From a gamma proteobacterium symbiont of Ctena orbiculata (lineage in GTDB: Bacteria > Pseudomonadota > Gammaproteobacteria > Chromatiales > Chromatiaceae): a DNA stretch of 64,000 bases. Numbering within the stretch: the stretch's first letter is position 1; every line of letters begins with the position of its first letter. The DNA lies in NCBI GenBank assembly GCA_003058525.1, contig QBVD01000064.1, positions 1-64,000 of the forward strand. Direction: 5' to 3'. The notes beneath the pieces were generated by a model. The model was not told the DNA's origin. It ran no database searches and worked only from the letters and a program-made list of their open reading frames with translations. Both the position numbers and the translations under genes were made by a program. Of the stretch, positions 8,514-18,365 are shown piece after piece.

Positions 8514-9416
8514 ATGATACCGTTTCCCGTGATTGGCGTTGCCAGACCCAATTTTCTGATTCTGACACCCATCTGTGTCTCACTTGGTTTGGCTAGCGTC
8601 CTGTTGAGTGAACACGGTGTGACATGGGGCTTGTTTGCTGTCGTGCTGCTGGGTGCCTTAATGGCACATATCAGTGTCAATGCGCTCAATGAATATACGG
8701 ATTTTCAGTCGGGACTCGACTTCAAGACGGATCGCACACCATTCAGTGGCGGCAGTGGAACCTTGGTGATTCAGCCCCGCCTGGCGCCCTATGCGCTGGG
8801 TATCGGCTTGGTATCTCTTACTGTAACCCTGATCTGTGGCATATACCTTCTGCAGCATGTAGGTTGGGGGCTGGTCCCGATAGGTGTTCTCGGCATGCTG
8901 ATCATCGTTACCTATACCAGTTGGATCAATCGCAACAGAGTGCTGGTACTGGTTGCGCCAGGTTTGGGATTCGGGCCTTTGATGGTGATCGGTACTTACT
9001 ATGCTTTGACGGCTGAATACAGTTCCACCGCATTGTTGCTGTCTATGATTCCATTCTTTCTGGTCAACAATCTACTGCTTCTCAACCAGCTACCCGATGT
9101 GGATGCTGACCGCAGTGTGGGTCGCGACAACTTTGCCATCGCCTGGAGTACGGAAAAGAGTGCATGGTTGTTCCTGATATTCTGTATCCTGGCCTACGTG
9201 ATGATTATTATGGGAGTGGTGATGGGCCGCCTGCCTTTTACGGCGCTCATTGGTTTGGTCACAGCCGGACTCGCCTATCAAGTCTTTAAAGGCATCAGAG
9301 CGTATAGGGGTGAGATCAAACAATTGATACCTTATCTGGGTAAAAACGTCGTACTCACCCTGGTCACTCCGCTTTTGATTTTTCTCGGCATACTGGCCGA
9401 TATAATAATTATTTGA
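8514..9416 (+). CDS. UbiA/MenA-type prenyltransferase
   Basis: 300-residue integral membrane protein with about eight or nine helices. The UbiA family uses two Asp-rich motifs to bind Mg-prenyl diphosphate; here they are NALNEYTDFQSGLD (residues about 61-74) and LPDVDADRSVGRDN (about 193-206). The combination of the first motif with FKTDRTPFSGGSGTL is closest to MenA-like 1,4-dihydroxy-2-naphthoate prenyltransferases and their relatives of unknown acceptor. The gene is not in a menaquinone operon; the next gene encodes an unrelated membrane-anchored protein. The substrate cannot be told from the sequence. The start at 8514 yields a short N-terminus before the first helix, which fits the family. 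Confidence 0.85.
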   Translation: MIPFPVIGVARPNFLILTPICVSLGLASVLLSEHGVTWGLFAVVLLGALMAHISVNALNEYTDFQSGLDFKTDRTPFSGGSGTLVIQPRLAPYALGIGLVSLTVTLICGIYLLQHVGWGLVPIGVLGMLIIVTYTSWINRNRVLVLVAPGLGFGPLMVIGTYYALTAEYSSTALLLSMIPFFLVNNLLLLNQLPDVDADRSVGRDNFAIAWSTEKSAWLFLIFCILAYVMIIMGVVMGRLPFTALIGLVTAGLAYQVFKGIRAYRGEIKQLIPYLGKNVVLTLVTPLLIFLGILADIIII

Positions 9417-9492
9417 ATTACGTATCTTGGAGTATGTAATCAATATCTCTGGTCAATAATTTTATATAAACCTGCCTGGTGGGAAACGACAA

Positions 9493-9996
9493 TTGCAGCT
9501 CTCCGACAATCACAATTCGCTTTTATGGGCTCTCCTGGGGTTGCTATTCGCAGCTATCTGTCTAGTCGCGCTCTACAAGACATGGCCGATACTATTTCCC
9601 GATACGGTACTGAAGACGGCTGTCGATCCGGCTTGCGATCTGCGCGCCGGAGCCTGTATGACCCAACTGAATGAGGGTGGCAGCATCGCCTTCTCCATTG
9701 AACCGAGAGAAATCCCGGTTGTGAAACCCCTGCAGTTGCGGGTCAACCTTGTAGGCATCCGTGCAAAGAGTATCGAAGTGGATTTCAGTGGTGTGGATAT
9801 GAATATGGGCTTCAATCGATCCAAGTTGAGCCATGTTGCCGATGGCGTTTTCAGCGGACAGGCAATGTTACCTGTGTGTGTCTGGGACGCCATGGAGTGG
9901 GAAGCCCAAGTCTTGATCGACACTCAAAAGGGATTGATTTCGGTACCGTATCGCTTCATTACAGTCCGCCCGGGGGTTCCCCTGCCGGATTCCTAG
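9493..9996 (+). CDS. Membrane-anchored protein with MNMGFNR motif
   Basis: 167-residue protein with one N-terminal transmembrane helix (LLWALLGLLFAAICLVALYKTWPILF) and a periplasmic beta-rich domain. Conserved-looking features are the Cys pair CDLRAGACM (residues about 48-56), VDMNMGFNRSKL, and a C-terminal CVWDAMEWEAQVLIDTQ. The layout (one helix, then a beta-sandwich with Met residues) resembles FixH/YtkA-like and copper-assembly accessory proteins, but I cannot assign a family with certainty. The start is a TTG at 9493 because no ATG is available before the membrane helix; GGTGGGA lies upstream. It follows the prenyltransferase gene by about 75 bases. Confidence 0.65.
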   Translation: MQLSDNHNSLLWALLGLLFAAICLVALYKTWPILFPDTVLKTAVDPACDLRAGACMTQLNEGGSIAFSIEPREIPVVKPLQLRVNLVGIRAKSIEVDFSGVDMNMGFNRSKLSHVADGVFSGQAMLPVCVWDAMEWEAQVLIDTQKGLISVPYRFITVRPGVPLPDS

Positions 9997-10396
9997 TGCC
10001 AGTTGACCGGGCGGTTCATTCCTTATCGTTAATCCCCGGGGCAACCATTGCCTGATTAGGGGTGTAATATAAAATATCATTGATAAACAGTTATTTACAT
10101 GAATGTATAAACAACTTTATCTGTCATTTATTCTCCTCCTGTGGTAAATACTTGCCCAGTTTGTGGAAATCGTTATCCACACTCGGGCAGAAATAGATAA
10201 AAAATTAAAAACCTGAAACCGTGGATTCAGAGGGAAATCCACGTACAAGGTGTTGATTAGTAAAGCATAAAAAAATCATAGCCAAACACTTTGGCTGAGT
10301 GAGATTTTCTGTTGCTCAACTGATCAGACGCTTGTGCGCGCTCCCGACTGACTTACGGATTCAGGATAAGTACAACAATCACGGAGGTATTCCCAT
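9997..10396. promoter_or_regulatory. 400-base regulatory spacer with two dyads before mcl
   Basis: AT-rich spacer upstream of the malyl-CoA lyase operon. It holds an imperfect dyad at 10151-10190 whose core is TGTGGAAAT...TTATCCACA; the right arm is a perfect DnaA-box sequence. A second dyad at 10220-10243 has perfect 8-base arms CGTGGATT and AATCCACG around an 8-base loop. Either could be an operator or the first could be the terminator of the preceding gene. There is no T-run after either. Confidence 0.45.
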
Positions 10397-11380
10397 ATGG
10401 CCTATAAGAATCGCTTGCATCGGAGCGAACTGGCTGTGCCAGGCAGTAACATGCGGATGATTGAAAAGGCGCCGCATGCCGGAGCTGATCTGGTGTTTCT
10501 CGATTTGGAAGATGCTGTCGCCATTTCCGACAAGGAACAGGCACGGCGGAATGTCATTCATGCACTCAACAGCCTCGATTGGTCGAAGTGCTCCGTATCC
10601 GTAAGGATCAATGGCTTGGACTCACACTTTTGCTATCGCGATATCGTCGATGTGGTGGAGCAGGCGGGGGACAAGCTGGATACCCTTTTGGTACCGAAAG
10701 TCGGTCAACCGTCGGATCTGCAGTTTGTCGCCCTGTTGCTGGAGCAGATTGAGGCGGCGAAGGGATTCAAGCCGATTAATCTGCATGCCTTGATCGAAAC
10801 CGCCATGGGTATGGCGAATGTGGAAGCGATTGCGCAAAGCTGTCCCGATCGCCTTGAGGCACTGGTGTTCGGTGTCGCTGATTATGCCGCTTCAACGCAG
10901 GCCAGAACCATCAGTATGGGCGGGGTGAATCCCGACTATCATGTGCTCAGTGATCCCAATGACCAGGGACAGCGTAAGACCTATCTGGGCAACCAGTGGC
11001 ATTTCGCCATGTCGCGCTTGATCGTTGCCTGTCGCGCCTATGGACTCAGACCCATCGACGGACCGTTCGGTGACATCAGCGATCCTGATGGCTATCTCGC
11101 TGTGGCAAAATCATTCGCCGCCCTTGGGGGGGAGGGAAAGTGGGCCATACACCCCTCACAGGTTCCGCTTGCCAATCAGATTTTTTCCCCTGATGAGGAG
11201 GAGGTCGAACGGGCAAGAAGAGTTTTGGACGCAATGGAAAAAGCGGCAGCCGAAGGATTGGGTGCGGTCAGTCTCGATGGCCGCATGATCGATGCCGCAT
11301 CCATTCGCCAGGCCGAGGTGATCATTGAAAAGATGAACCAGATAGAGGGCAAGGCCGTCAGCAAGGAGGCCGTTGCATGA
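10397..11380 (+). CDS. mcl: Malyl-CoA lyase / CitE-family CoA lyase
   Basis: 327-residue CitE-like TIM-barrel lyase. Family motifs are RSELAVPGSNMRMIEKAPHAGADLVFLDLEDAV (Arg and the LDLEDAV Mg/CoA site, residues about 9-40), LIETAMGMANVEAIA (the metal-binding Glu) and WAIHPSQVPLANQIFSP. The enzyme cleaves malyl-CoA to glyoxylate and acetyl-CoA, reversibly. The assignment as malyl-CoA lyase rather than citryl-CoA or beta-methylmalyl-CoA lyase rests on the next two genes, which overlap it and encode a malate-CoA-ligase-like pair: the mcl-mtkA-mtkB set of the serine cycle. Start: ATG at 10397 with CGGAGG ten bases upstream. The stop overlaps the start of mtkA by four bases. Confidence 0.87.
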   Translation: MAYKNRLHRSELAVPGSNMRMIEKAPHAGADLVFLDLEDAVAISDKEQARRNVIHALNSLDWSKCSVSVRINGLDSHFCYRDIVDVVEQAGDKLDTLLVPKVGQPSDLQFVALLLEQIEAAKGFKPINLHALIETAMGMANVEAIAQSCPDRLEALVFGVADYAASTQARTISMGGVNPDYHVLSDPNDQGQRKTYLGNQWHFAMSRLIVACRAYGLRPIDGPFGDISDPDGYLAVAKSFAALGGEGKWAIHPSQVPLANQIFSPDEEEVERARRVLDAMEKAAAEGLGAVSLDGRMIDAASIRQAEVIIEKMNQIEGKAVSKEAVA

Positions 11381-12552
11381 ACATACATGAGTATCAGACA
11401 AAGGAGCTGTTTCGCAGCTACAAGATACCCGTACCGGAGGGACGCATGGCCCATTCGGCCAACCAGGCCCTCTCAATGGCGGAACAGCTGGGTGGCGACG
11501 GTTGGGTCGTCAAGGCGCAGATCCATGCCGGCGGTCGGGGTAAGGCCGGTGGTGTTCAACTGGCGACGAGCCTCGAAGAGGTGCAGGAGCATGCTGAGAA
11601 CCTGATAGGCAGGCGCCTGGTGACCAGGCAGACCGGAGAAGTCGGGCGTTTGGTCAACCGGGTATTGGTTGAACAGGTTCATCAGATCGATACGGAATAC
11701 TACCTCGGCCTGGTGATCGATCGCGGTAGCCAGCGGATTACCCTGATTGCTTCCGCCGCCGGCGGAATGGAGATTGAAGAGGTGGCCAGGGCAACACCGG
11801 AAAAAGTGATCCGGGAAGTGGTCGATCCGGCGGTGGGCCTGCAGGATTTTCAATGTCGCAAAGTGGCCGCCGGCATCGGTCTCAGTGGTAAAAATATTGT
11901 TAAAGCGGCACGTATCATGAAGAGTCTTTATCGCTGCTTTCGTGATAAGGATGCCCTGATGGTCGAAATCAATCCACTGGTGATGACCACAGATGGTGAG
12001 TTTCTGGCCCTGGACGCAAAAATGTCCTTTGATGGTAATGCCCTGTTCAGGCATTCGGAAATTACCGATCTTCGTGATTTTGATGAGGAGGATCCAAAAG
12101 AGGTTGAGGCCTCGGGCCATGATCTCAACTATATTGCCCTGGATGGCAGTGTCGGCTGTATCGTCAATGGCGCCGGACTGGCCATGGCGACTATGGATGC
12201 CATCAGTCTGTATGGCGGGAAACCGGCTAATTTTCTCGATGTCGGCGGTGGCGCTTCACCGGAGAAGATCGCCAATGCCTTCCGTATCGTGCTGGAGGAC
12301 CCAAACGTCAAGGTTGTCATGCTGAATATCTATGCCGGAATCAACCGCTGCGACTGGATTGCGGAAGGTATCGTCAAGGCGATGGCGGAGCTCTCGGTCG
12401 AGGTGCCGGTCGTGGTGAGATTGGCAGGCACCAACCTGGAAGCGGGCAGAGAGATACTGGCAAACTCGGGACTCGACTACATACATGCCGACCGGCTGAG
12501 TGATGCCGCGGAAAAGTCGGTACAGGCAGTCAATCAGGGGGTGGCGGCATGA
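11377..12552 (+). CDS. mtkA: Malate-CoA ligase beta subunit (malate thiokinase)
   Basis: 391-residue ATP-grasp subunit, homologous to succinyl-CoA synthetase beta (SucC). It starts MNIHEYQTKELF and has the ATP-grasp KAQIHAGGRGKAGGV stretch, the Mg site EINPLV, and the C-terminal ligase domain NGAGLAMATMDAI and NIYAGINRCDWIAEGI. Position between a malyl-CoA lyase and an alpha subunit, with ATGA overlaps on both sides, points to malate thiokinase (malate + CoA + ATP to malyl-CoA), as in the serine cycle. The pair could instead be a succinyl-CoA synthetase isoenzyme; no TCA-cycle genes are nearby, which weighs against this. Confidence 0.87.
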   Translation: MNIHEYQTKELFRSYKIPVPEGRMAHSANQALSMAEQLGGDGWVVKAQIHAGGRGKAGGVQLATSLEEVQEHAENLIGRRLVTRQTGEVGRLVNRVLVEQVHQIDTEYYLGLVIDRGSQRITLIASAAGGMEIEEVARATPEKVIREVVDPAVGLQDFQCRKVAAGIGLSGKNIVKAARIMKSLYRCFRDKDALMVEINPLVMTTDGEFLALDAKMSFDGNALFRHSEITDLRDFDEEDPKEVEASGHDLNYIALDGSVGCIVNGAGLAMATMDAISLYGGKPANFLDVGGGASPEKIANAFRIVLEDPNVKVVMLNIYAGINRCDWIAEGIVKAMAELSVEVPVVVRLAGTNLEAGREILANSGLDYIHADRLSDAAEKSVQAVNQGVAA

Positions 12553-13418
12553 GTATCCTCGTCAATAAGGATTCACGAGTCATTTTTCAGGGCTTTACCG
12601 GGCAACATGCCACGTTTCATGCCGAGGAAGCAATCCGGATGGGGACTCAGGTTGTGGGTGGCGTCACACCGGGCAAAGGCGGTCAAATCCATATCGACAG
12701 GCCGGTATTCGATACCGTGAGGGATGCGGTAGTCCAGGCCGGCGCCGATGTCAGTGTGGTCTTTGTACCGCCGCCTTTCAGTGCCGATGCCGTGATGGAA
12801 GCCATCGAAGCGGGGATCAAGGTAATCGTTGTGATCACCGACGGTGTGCCGGTGCAGGATATGGTCAGGGTGAAGCGCTACCTGATCGGTCACGATGCCA
12901 TCATCGTCGGTCCCAACACGGCTGGGGTGATCACTCCGGAAGAGTGTAAGGTCGGGATCATGCCGGCCCATATCTACCCGAAGGGACGTGTTGGGATCGT
13001 TTCTCGTTCGGGCACCCTGAACTATGAAGCGGTGGAGCAGATGAGTGAACTGGGACTGGGGGTCTCAACCAGTGTCAGTATCGGTGGCGATCCTGTGAAT
13101 GGTTGTGATTTTCTGACCCTGCTGGAGAAGTTTGCCGATGACGACGAGACCGAGGCGGTACTGATGATCGGCGAGATCGGTGGCGCCCAGGAGGTCGAGG
13201 CGGCTGCCTGGGCCAGGGATCACCTGAACAAGCCCCTGATCGGTTTCATTGCCGGTGCGACGGCACCGCCGGGGCGCAGAATGGGACATGCCGGAGCGAT
13301 TATCTCCGGAGAGGGGGATACTGCCCAGGCTAAAATGCAGCGTCTGGCAGAATTGGGTGTCCATGTCGTGCAGAATGCCGCGGAAATCGGCAAGACGGTT
13401 CACCACAGCTTTAAATGA
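12549..13418 (+). CDS. mtkB: Malate-CoA ligase alpha subunit (malate thiokinase)
   Basis: 289-residue CoA-binding subunit, homologous to SucD. Features: the CoA-binding Rossmann segment QGFTGQHATFHAEEAIRMGTQVVGGVTPGKGG, the GPNTAGVITPEECKVGIMP loop, VSRSGTLNYEAV, and the active-site His in MGHAGAIISG (about residue 250) that is phosphorylated in catalysis. Its start overlaps the stop of mtkA by four bases, so equal synthesis of both subunits is likely. Its last base overlaps the start of the next gene, a secreted protein with no known link to malyl-CoA chemistry. Confidence 0.87.
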   Translation: MSILVNKDSRVIFQGFTGQHATFHAEEAIRMGTQVVGGVTPGKGGQIHIDRPVFDTVRDAVVQAGADVSVVFVPPPFSADAVMEAIEAGIKVIVVITDGVPVQDMVRVKRYLIGHDAIIVGPNTAGVITPEECKVGIMPAHIYPKGRVGIVSRSGTLNYEAVEQMSELGLGVSTSVSIGGDPVNGCDFLTLLEKFADDDETEAVLMIGEIGGAQEVEAAAWARDHLNKPLIGFIAGATAPPGRRMGHAGAIISGEGDTAQAKMQRLAELGVHVVQNAAEIGKTVHHSFK

Positions 13419-13987
13419 GGCGAATCAAGGGCCAAGCTTTCATCCTATGGCTCTGTTTGCCCCTTTTCAGTGGAAGCGTGGTGGCACAGAATCGGATGAC
13501 CGATCCTGTTACGGGTGTTGTCACATGGGAGACAACCACACATGGGGTGACACTATCGTTGACCCAGATGCTGCCGGATCAGGCCCGTGCCTTCTATCTC
13601 AATCGCGGACTGTCGGCCGAAGCCACCGAGGCCTATGCCAAGGCCTGTGTCTATAGTGTGGTGTTGCGAAATGACACCGCTCCCGGAGTGGTTCATTTCA
13701 GATTGGCCGATTGGTCCGTAGTGAGTGAGGGTGAATCCAAGCCTCTGCCGAGCGTGGAGGGATGGCTCAGTCGTTTCGAGGAATATGAACACCCGAAATC
13801 TGCGACAATTGCATTCAGATGGGCTCAATTTCCGCCGCAACAAGCCTATCAGCCCGGAGGTGACTGGAATCAGGGAATGCTCGCTACCGGACTCCCGGTC
13901 GGTAGTGAATTCGATCTGGTGGCCCGCTGGGAAGTGGCCGGACAATCCTATCAAGGTGTGTTGAACAATGTGCGTTGTGCCCGCTGA
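13415..13987 (+). CDS. Exported protein of unknown function
   Basis: 190-residue protein with a signal peptide (FILWLCLPLFSGSVVAQ). The mature part looks like a mixed beta fold: TDPVTGVVTWETTTHGVTLSLTQMLPDQARAFYLNRGLS, a single internal Cys in KACVYSVVLRN, and a C-terminal Cys (NNVRCAR) that could pair with it. The VSxTQxxPDQxRAFYxxRG text recurs, to my memory, in uncharacterised gammaproteobacterial proteins found next to TlpA-like thioredoxins; that is recollection, not a search. It overlaps mtkB by four bases and the following thioredoxin gene by 20 bases, so it belongs to the same transcript. Confidence 0.72.
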   Translation: MRRIKGQAFILWLCLPLFSGSVVAQNRMTDPVTGVVTWETTTHGVTLSLTQMLPDQARAFYLNRGLSAEATEAYAKACVYSVVLRNDTAPGVVHFRLADWSVVSEGESKPLPSVEGWLSRFEEYEHPKSATIAFRWAQFPPQQAYQPGGDWNQGMLATGLPVGSEFDLVARWEVAGQSYQGVLNNVRCAR

Positions 13988-14522
13988 CTACATAAGATGG
14001 ATGGGAATATGGTTGTGTCTGGGACTTGCCCCGGCGCAGGCGGAACTCCCGCCGTTGACCCATGACCTGATACCTGTCTCGGAATCACGATCGGCGCCCG
14101 ATCTGCGATTACCCGATATGGATGATGAGATAGTCGATATACGATCGCTGAAGGGCAAGGTTGTCGTCGTCAACTTCTGGGCAACCTGGTGCCCCCCCTG
14201 CAGGCGTGAGATGCCATCTCTGGAACAGCTCTATCAGGCGACAAAAGAGCGGGGTGTCGTGGTGTTGGCTGTCAATATCGGTGAGGACGTCGATGCCATC
14301 TTTCCCTTTCTCGGCAGAGTGGAGCCCTCGCCCAGCTTCCCGATCCTGCTCGACAGTGACTCCTCAAGCCCATCTGCTTGGAAGGTGAGGGGGTTGCCTA
14401 CTACGTTCGTGGTTGCCCCTGACGGTAAACTGGCCTTTCAGGCAGTGGGTGGTCGCGAATTCAGTCATCCCGATCTGATCAACCAGCTGATGAGCCTGTT
14501 TGAGGAAGGGAACGTTAAATGA
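13968..14522 (+). CDS. TlpA-like periplasmic thiol-disulfide protein
   Basis: 184-residue exported thioredoxin-fold protein. An N-terminal hydrophobic segment (MGIWLCLGLAPAQA) serves as signal or anchor. The redox motif is WCPPC at residues 74-78 within VVVNFWATWCPPCRREMPSL, the classic TlpA/ResA pattern, and the cis-Pro is in VRGLPTTFVV. Such proteins keep target cysteines reduced in the periplasm, often for cytochrome c or copper-site assembly. The gene overlaps the preceding exported protein, which has two cysteines and could be a substrate (inference). An alternative start is the Met at residue 12. Confidence 0.88.
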   Translation: MCVVPADYIRWMGIWLCLGLAPAQAELPPLTHDLIPVSESRSAPDLRLPDMDDEIVDIRSLKGKVVVVNFWATWCPPCRREMPSLEQLYQATKERGVVVLAVNIGEDVDAIFPFLGRVEPSPSFPILLDSDSSSPSAWKVRGLPTTFVVAPDGKLAFQAVGGREFSHPDLINQLMSLFEEGNVK

Positions 14523-14701
14523 CACAGCTCTCGATCGAGCAGGGTATTTTTTTCAGATTGGGTATCCCGGCAGCCATTGTAAACTCAAAATGGTATCGGA
14601 AAGCCCTTAAGTTGCCTCTCTCTCATGTCTGTTACCGCTTGTAATTGTTCCTCAATAGGAGGAATATTCCCCAATCAGACCACAGGAATAGGTTCCGTGC
14701 G

Positions 14702-15421
14702 ATGAAAAGGCTTTTGATCCTCAACAGCAAGGGAGGCTGTGGAAAGACAACGATAGCGACAAATCTGGCGGGTTTTTATGCCGCTTCAGGGACGTCGACA
14801 GCACTCTTCGATTACGATCCTCAGGGATCCAGCAAGCGTTGGTTGGAGCTGCGTCCAGACCAATTTCCAGACATCAGTGGTGTGTTTGCCGCCAAGACCA
14901 CTCAAGGAAGTGTCACACGTTCCTTTGCCCTACGGGTCCCCCCGGAGACGCAACGCATCATTGTGGATACCCCCGCATCGATGAAACGTCTGGAAATGAT
15001 GGAGATGCTGCGCTCGGCAACAGCGGTTGTGGTGCCTGTACTCCCATCCGGAATCGATTGTCATGTCACTTTGGATTTTCTCAAGCAGCTTAGTGACCTG
15101 GTCCGTCAGATGGGGCTCAATCTTCCGATAGGTATCGTTGCCAACCGGGTGCGCCTCAATACGCGTTCATTCAAGAAGCTTAAAGCGTCATTGGAGGATC
15201 TGGATGTGCCTCTGGTGGCTTTTCTGAGAGAGTCGCAAAACTATGTCTATGCGGCCGAGTCGGGCTATGCGGTCGTCGACTTGAAACAGCCTGCGTTTAA
15301 AAAAGACAATCAACAGTGGTCGATACTGATCAACTGGCTGGAGACAGGTGAGCTTCTGCCATCCATCCCTCCCAGTAACAAACAAGCACAACACGTAATC
15401 AATCTACAGTATTCAAAATAA
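14702..15421 (+). CDS. Solitary ParA-family ATPase
   Basis: 239-residue MinD/ParA-type ATPase with the deviant Walker A motif KGGCGKTT near residues 9-16, a switch region YDPQGSSKRW, and the Walker B-like IIVDTPAS. The phrase RLEMMEMLRSATAVVVPVLPSGIDCHVTLDFLKQL resembles chromosomal ParA-like proteins of unknown cargo in gammaproteobacteria. There is no ParB gene beside it. I take the ATG at 14702 because the motif then sits at the usual distance; the frame runs back to a TTG at 14645, and a perfect AGGAGG at 14657-14662 lies inside that extension without a standard start at the right distance, so the start is uncertain. Confidence 0.78.
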   Translation: MKRLLILNSKGGCGKTTIATNLAGFYAASGTSTALFDYDPQGSSKRWLELRPDQFPDISGVFAAKTTQGSVTRSFALRVPPETQRIIVDTPASMKRLEMMEMLRSATAVVVPVLPSGIDCHVTLDFLKQLSDLVRQMGLNLPIGIVANRVRLNTRSFKKLKASLEDLDVPLVAFLRESQNYVYAAESGYAVVDLKQPAFKKDNQQWSILINWLETGELLPSIPPSNKQAQHVINLQYSK

Positions 15422-15456
15422 CCGACTGCCTGCGATTCGTTAGTAACAAAGTCGTC

Positions 15457-15864
15457 TTATTGCGGTTTTTCATACTGTTGGATATATTTCCCCAATCGTT
15501 TGTCAACCTGTGTGGTGTGTATTGCGAACCAAGAGAAAATAAATTCAATAATAGAATCTGACGGGATGGTCCCGTAGCGGAACTGTGCCGTCATATCTGT
15601 AAATTTTGCTAGCAGCCTCTCGTGTTCGTGGTGATGTTCGTTATACTCGGGGTAGTCTACCCTGAGCATTTCGTTCTCTTCACTTAGAAAATGAAATTCA
15701 GCATATTTTGCCAATTCAGCCAGTAACCTGAGTATTCGCTCTCTGTTGCCGTGAGTCTCCATCTCTTCAGAGATAGTTCGAATTAAATTCAAAAAGACCC
15801 GATGCTCGAAATCAATTCTTTCATGGCCAACTTCGAACTTATTGTCCCAATCGATTCTTATCAT
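15457..15864 (-). CDS. Bacteriohemerythrin
   Basis: 135-residue four-helix protein that binds O2 at a di-iron site. The ligand pattern is visible: IDFEH (His21), FHFLSEENEM (His and Glu on helix B), HHHEHERLL on helix C, and IHTTQVDKRLGKYI on helix D, with the Trp-Asp start (IRIDWDNKFEVGHERID) typical of the family. In motile microaerophiles these proteins buffer or sense oxygen, sometimes delivering it to membrane oxidases. The gene stands alone, convergent with the ParA gene, and has an AT-rich upstream region of 256 bases in which I see nothing else. Confidence 0.88.
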   Translation of the reverse strand: MIRIDWDNKFEVGHERIDFEHRVFLNLIRTISEEMETHGNRERILRLLAELAKYAEFHFLSEENEMLRVDYPEYNEHHHEHERLLAKFTDMTAQFRYGTIPSDSIIEFIFSWFAIHTTQVDKRLGKYIQQYEKPQ

Positions 15865-16120
15865 ACTATCAACCTGTATATAGAGTACTGGCTTCTGTTA
15901 GTTAATCCGGTTTTTTTCAAAAGAACTTGCTAGCGTGAATAGTAGTAGGATGTTTACATTGGCGCATACAAACTAAGGTTGATTATAATTCCATCGCGAC
16001 AAATTGTTAGCGTGTCAAGTCGTTTTCACATAGGCAAATCAGATTAATTTGCTGATTCTTCCTCACGGTGCATAGGATTGTCACGAGGGTTGTTTCTCCA
16101 CTCACTCAACACGGTGTTCC

Positions 16121-17788
<1,668 letters not shown>

Positions 17789-18307
17789 GGATAGTTGACA
17801 ATTGTTGGATTGGGATGGCGCTTAGGGGCCATTTGATCCCGGTATAATAACATGTGATTCCTGAAATCTGATAGTAAATGTCGGTTTTATATGAGCATGG
17901 GAAATAAATAACTGGGGAGCTTGATATAACCCAAATGTCAATTACACTTATTATTGTCTCCAGCGAATTTTGGCCAATGCCAGCTGGTTATGAGTGTTCA
18001 ACCAATGCCATAATCTGTATGCAGATGGGCTGGAGATGATGTCGGTCATAATGCTGTCCGCACTAAGCGGTTCTTAGCATGGTGTGCATGACCCCCATCT
18101 TGGGTATCTTGTAAACTTCTACAGAGGAGACTGGGTATTCAACTTGATGGAATCGCATGATTCAGGGTTGACAGGCTTGGCTAAAACATACGTATGAGAA
18201 GAGTGCGTTTTGATAGATAAATCGCAATTGAATCTAAAGCAAGCGTATCGGAGTCCGGCCGTTTCAATCTAAGATCGAGGTTCCGTATTCATCAATAGAG
18301 CCAACAG

Positions 18308-18327
18308 AACCCCGCTTAGGCGGGGTT
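18308..18327 (+). terminator. Rho-independent terminator-like hairpin
   Basis: Perfect 8-bp stem AACCCCGC / GCGGGGTT with a TTAG loop, followed by TCTCATTT. It reads as a terminator on the plus strand; there is no plus-strand protein gene before it. Confidence 0.55.
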
Positions 18328-18352
18328 TCTCATTTCGTACGCCTCTTTTGTG

Positions 18353-18362
18353 TTAGGGCCTG
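18353..18362. repeat. Solo end of the GGGCCTGTT-type short repeat
   Basis: TTAGGGCCTG matches the left end of the 146-bp element at 42993-43138. It lies just beyond the stop codon of the minus-strand GGDEF-EAL gene. A partner end was not found, so this is a remnant or a chance match. Confidence 0.3.
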
Positions 18363-18365
18363 GCA

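Larger units (their letters stand above)
17789..18365. other. 577-base spacer; possible small RNA with terminator
   Basis: No protein gene is supported. A perfect -35 box TTGACA at 18168-18173 is followed by only a weak -10 (around 18190-18197) and, about 120 bases on, by a strong hairpin at 18308-18327. That arrangement could produce a short plus-strand RNA from about 18200 to 18330. The hairpin could equally terminate the flanking minus-strand gene or be unrelated. Confidence 0.3.

Noticed and set aside
11377-13418. Reading the ligase pair as sucCD of the TCA cycle
   Set aside because: Overlap with a malyl-CoA lyase gene and absence of TCA genes favour malate thiokinase; still homologous, so noted in the entries.
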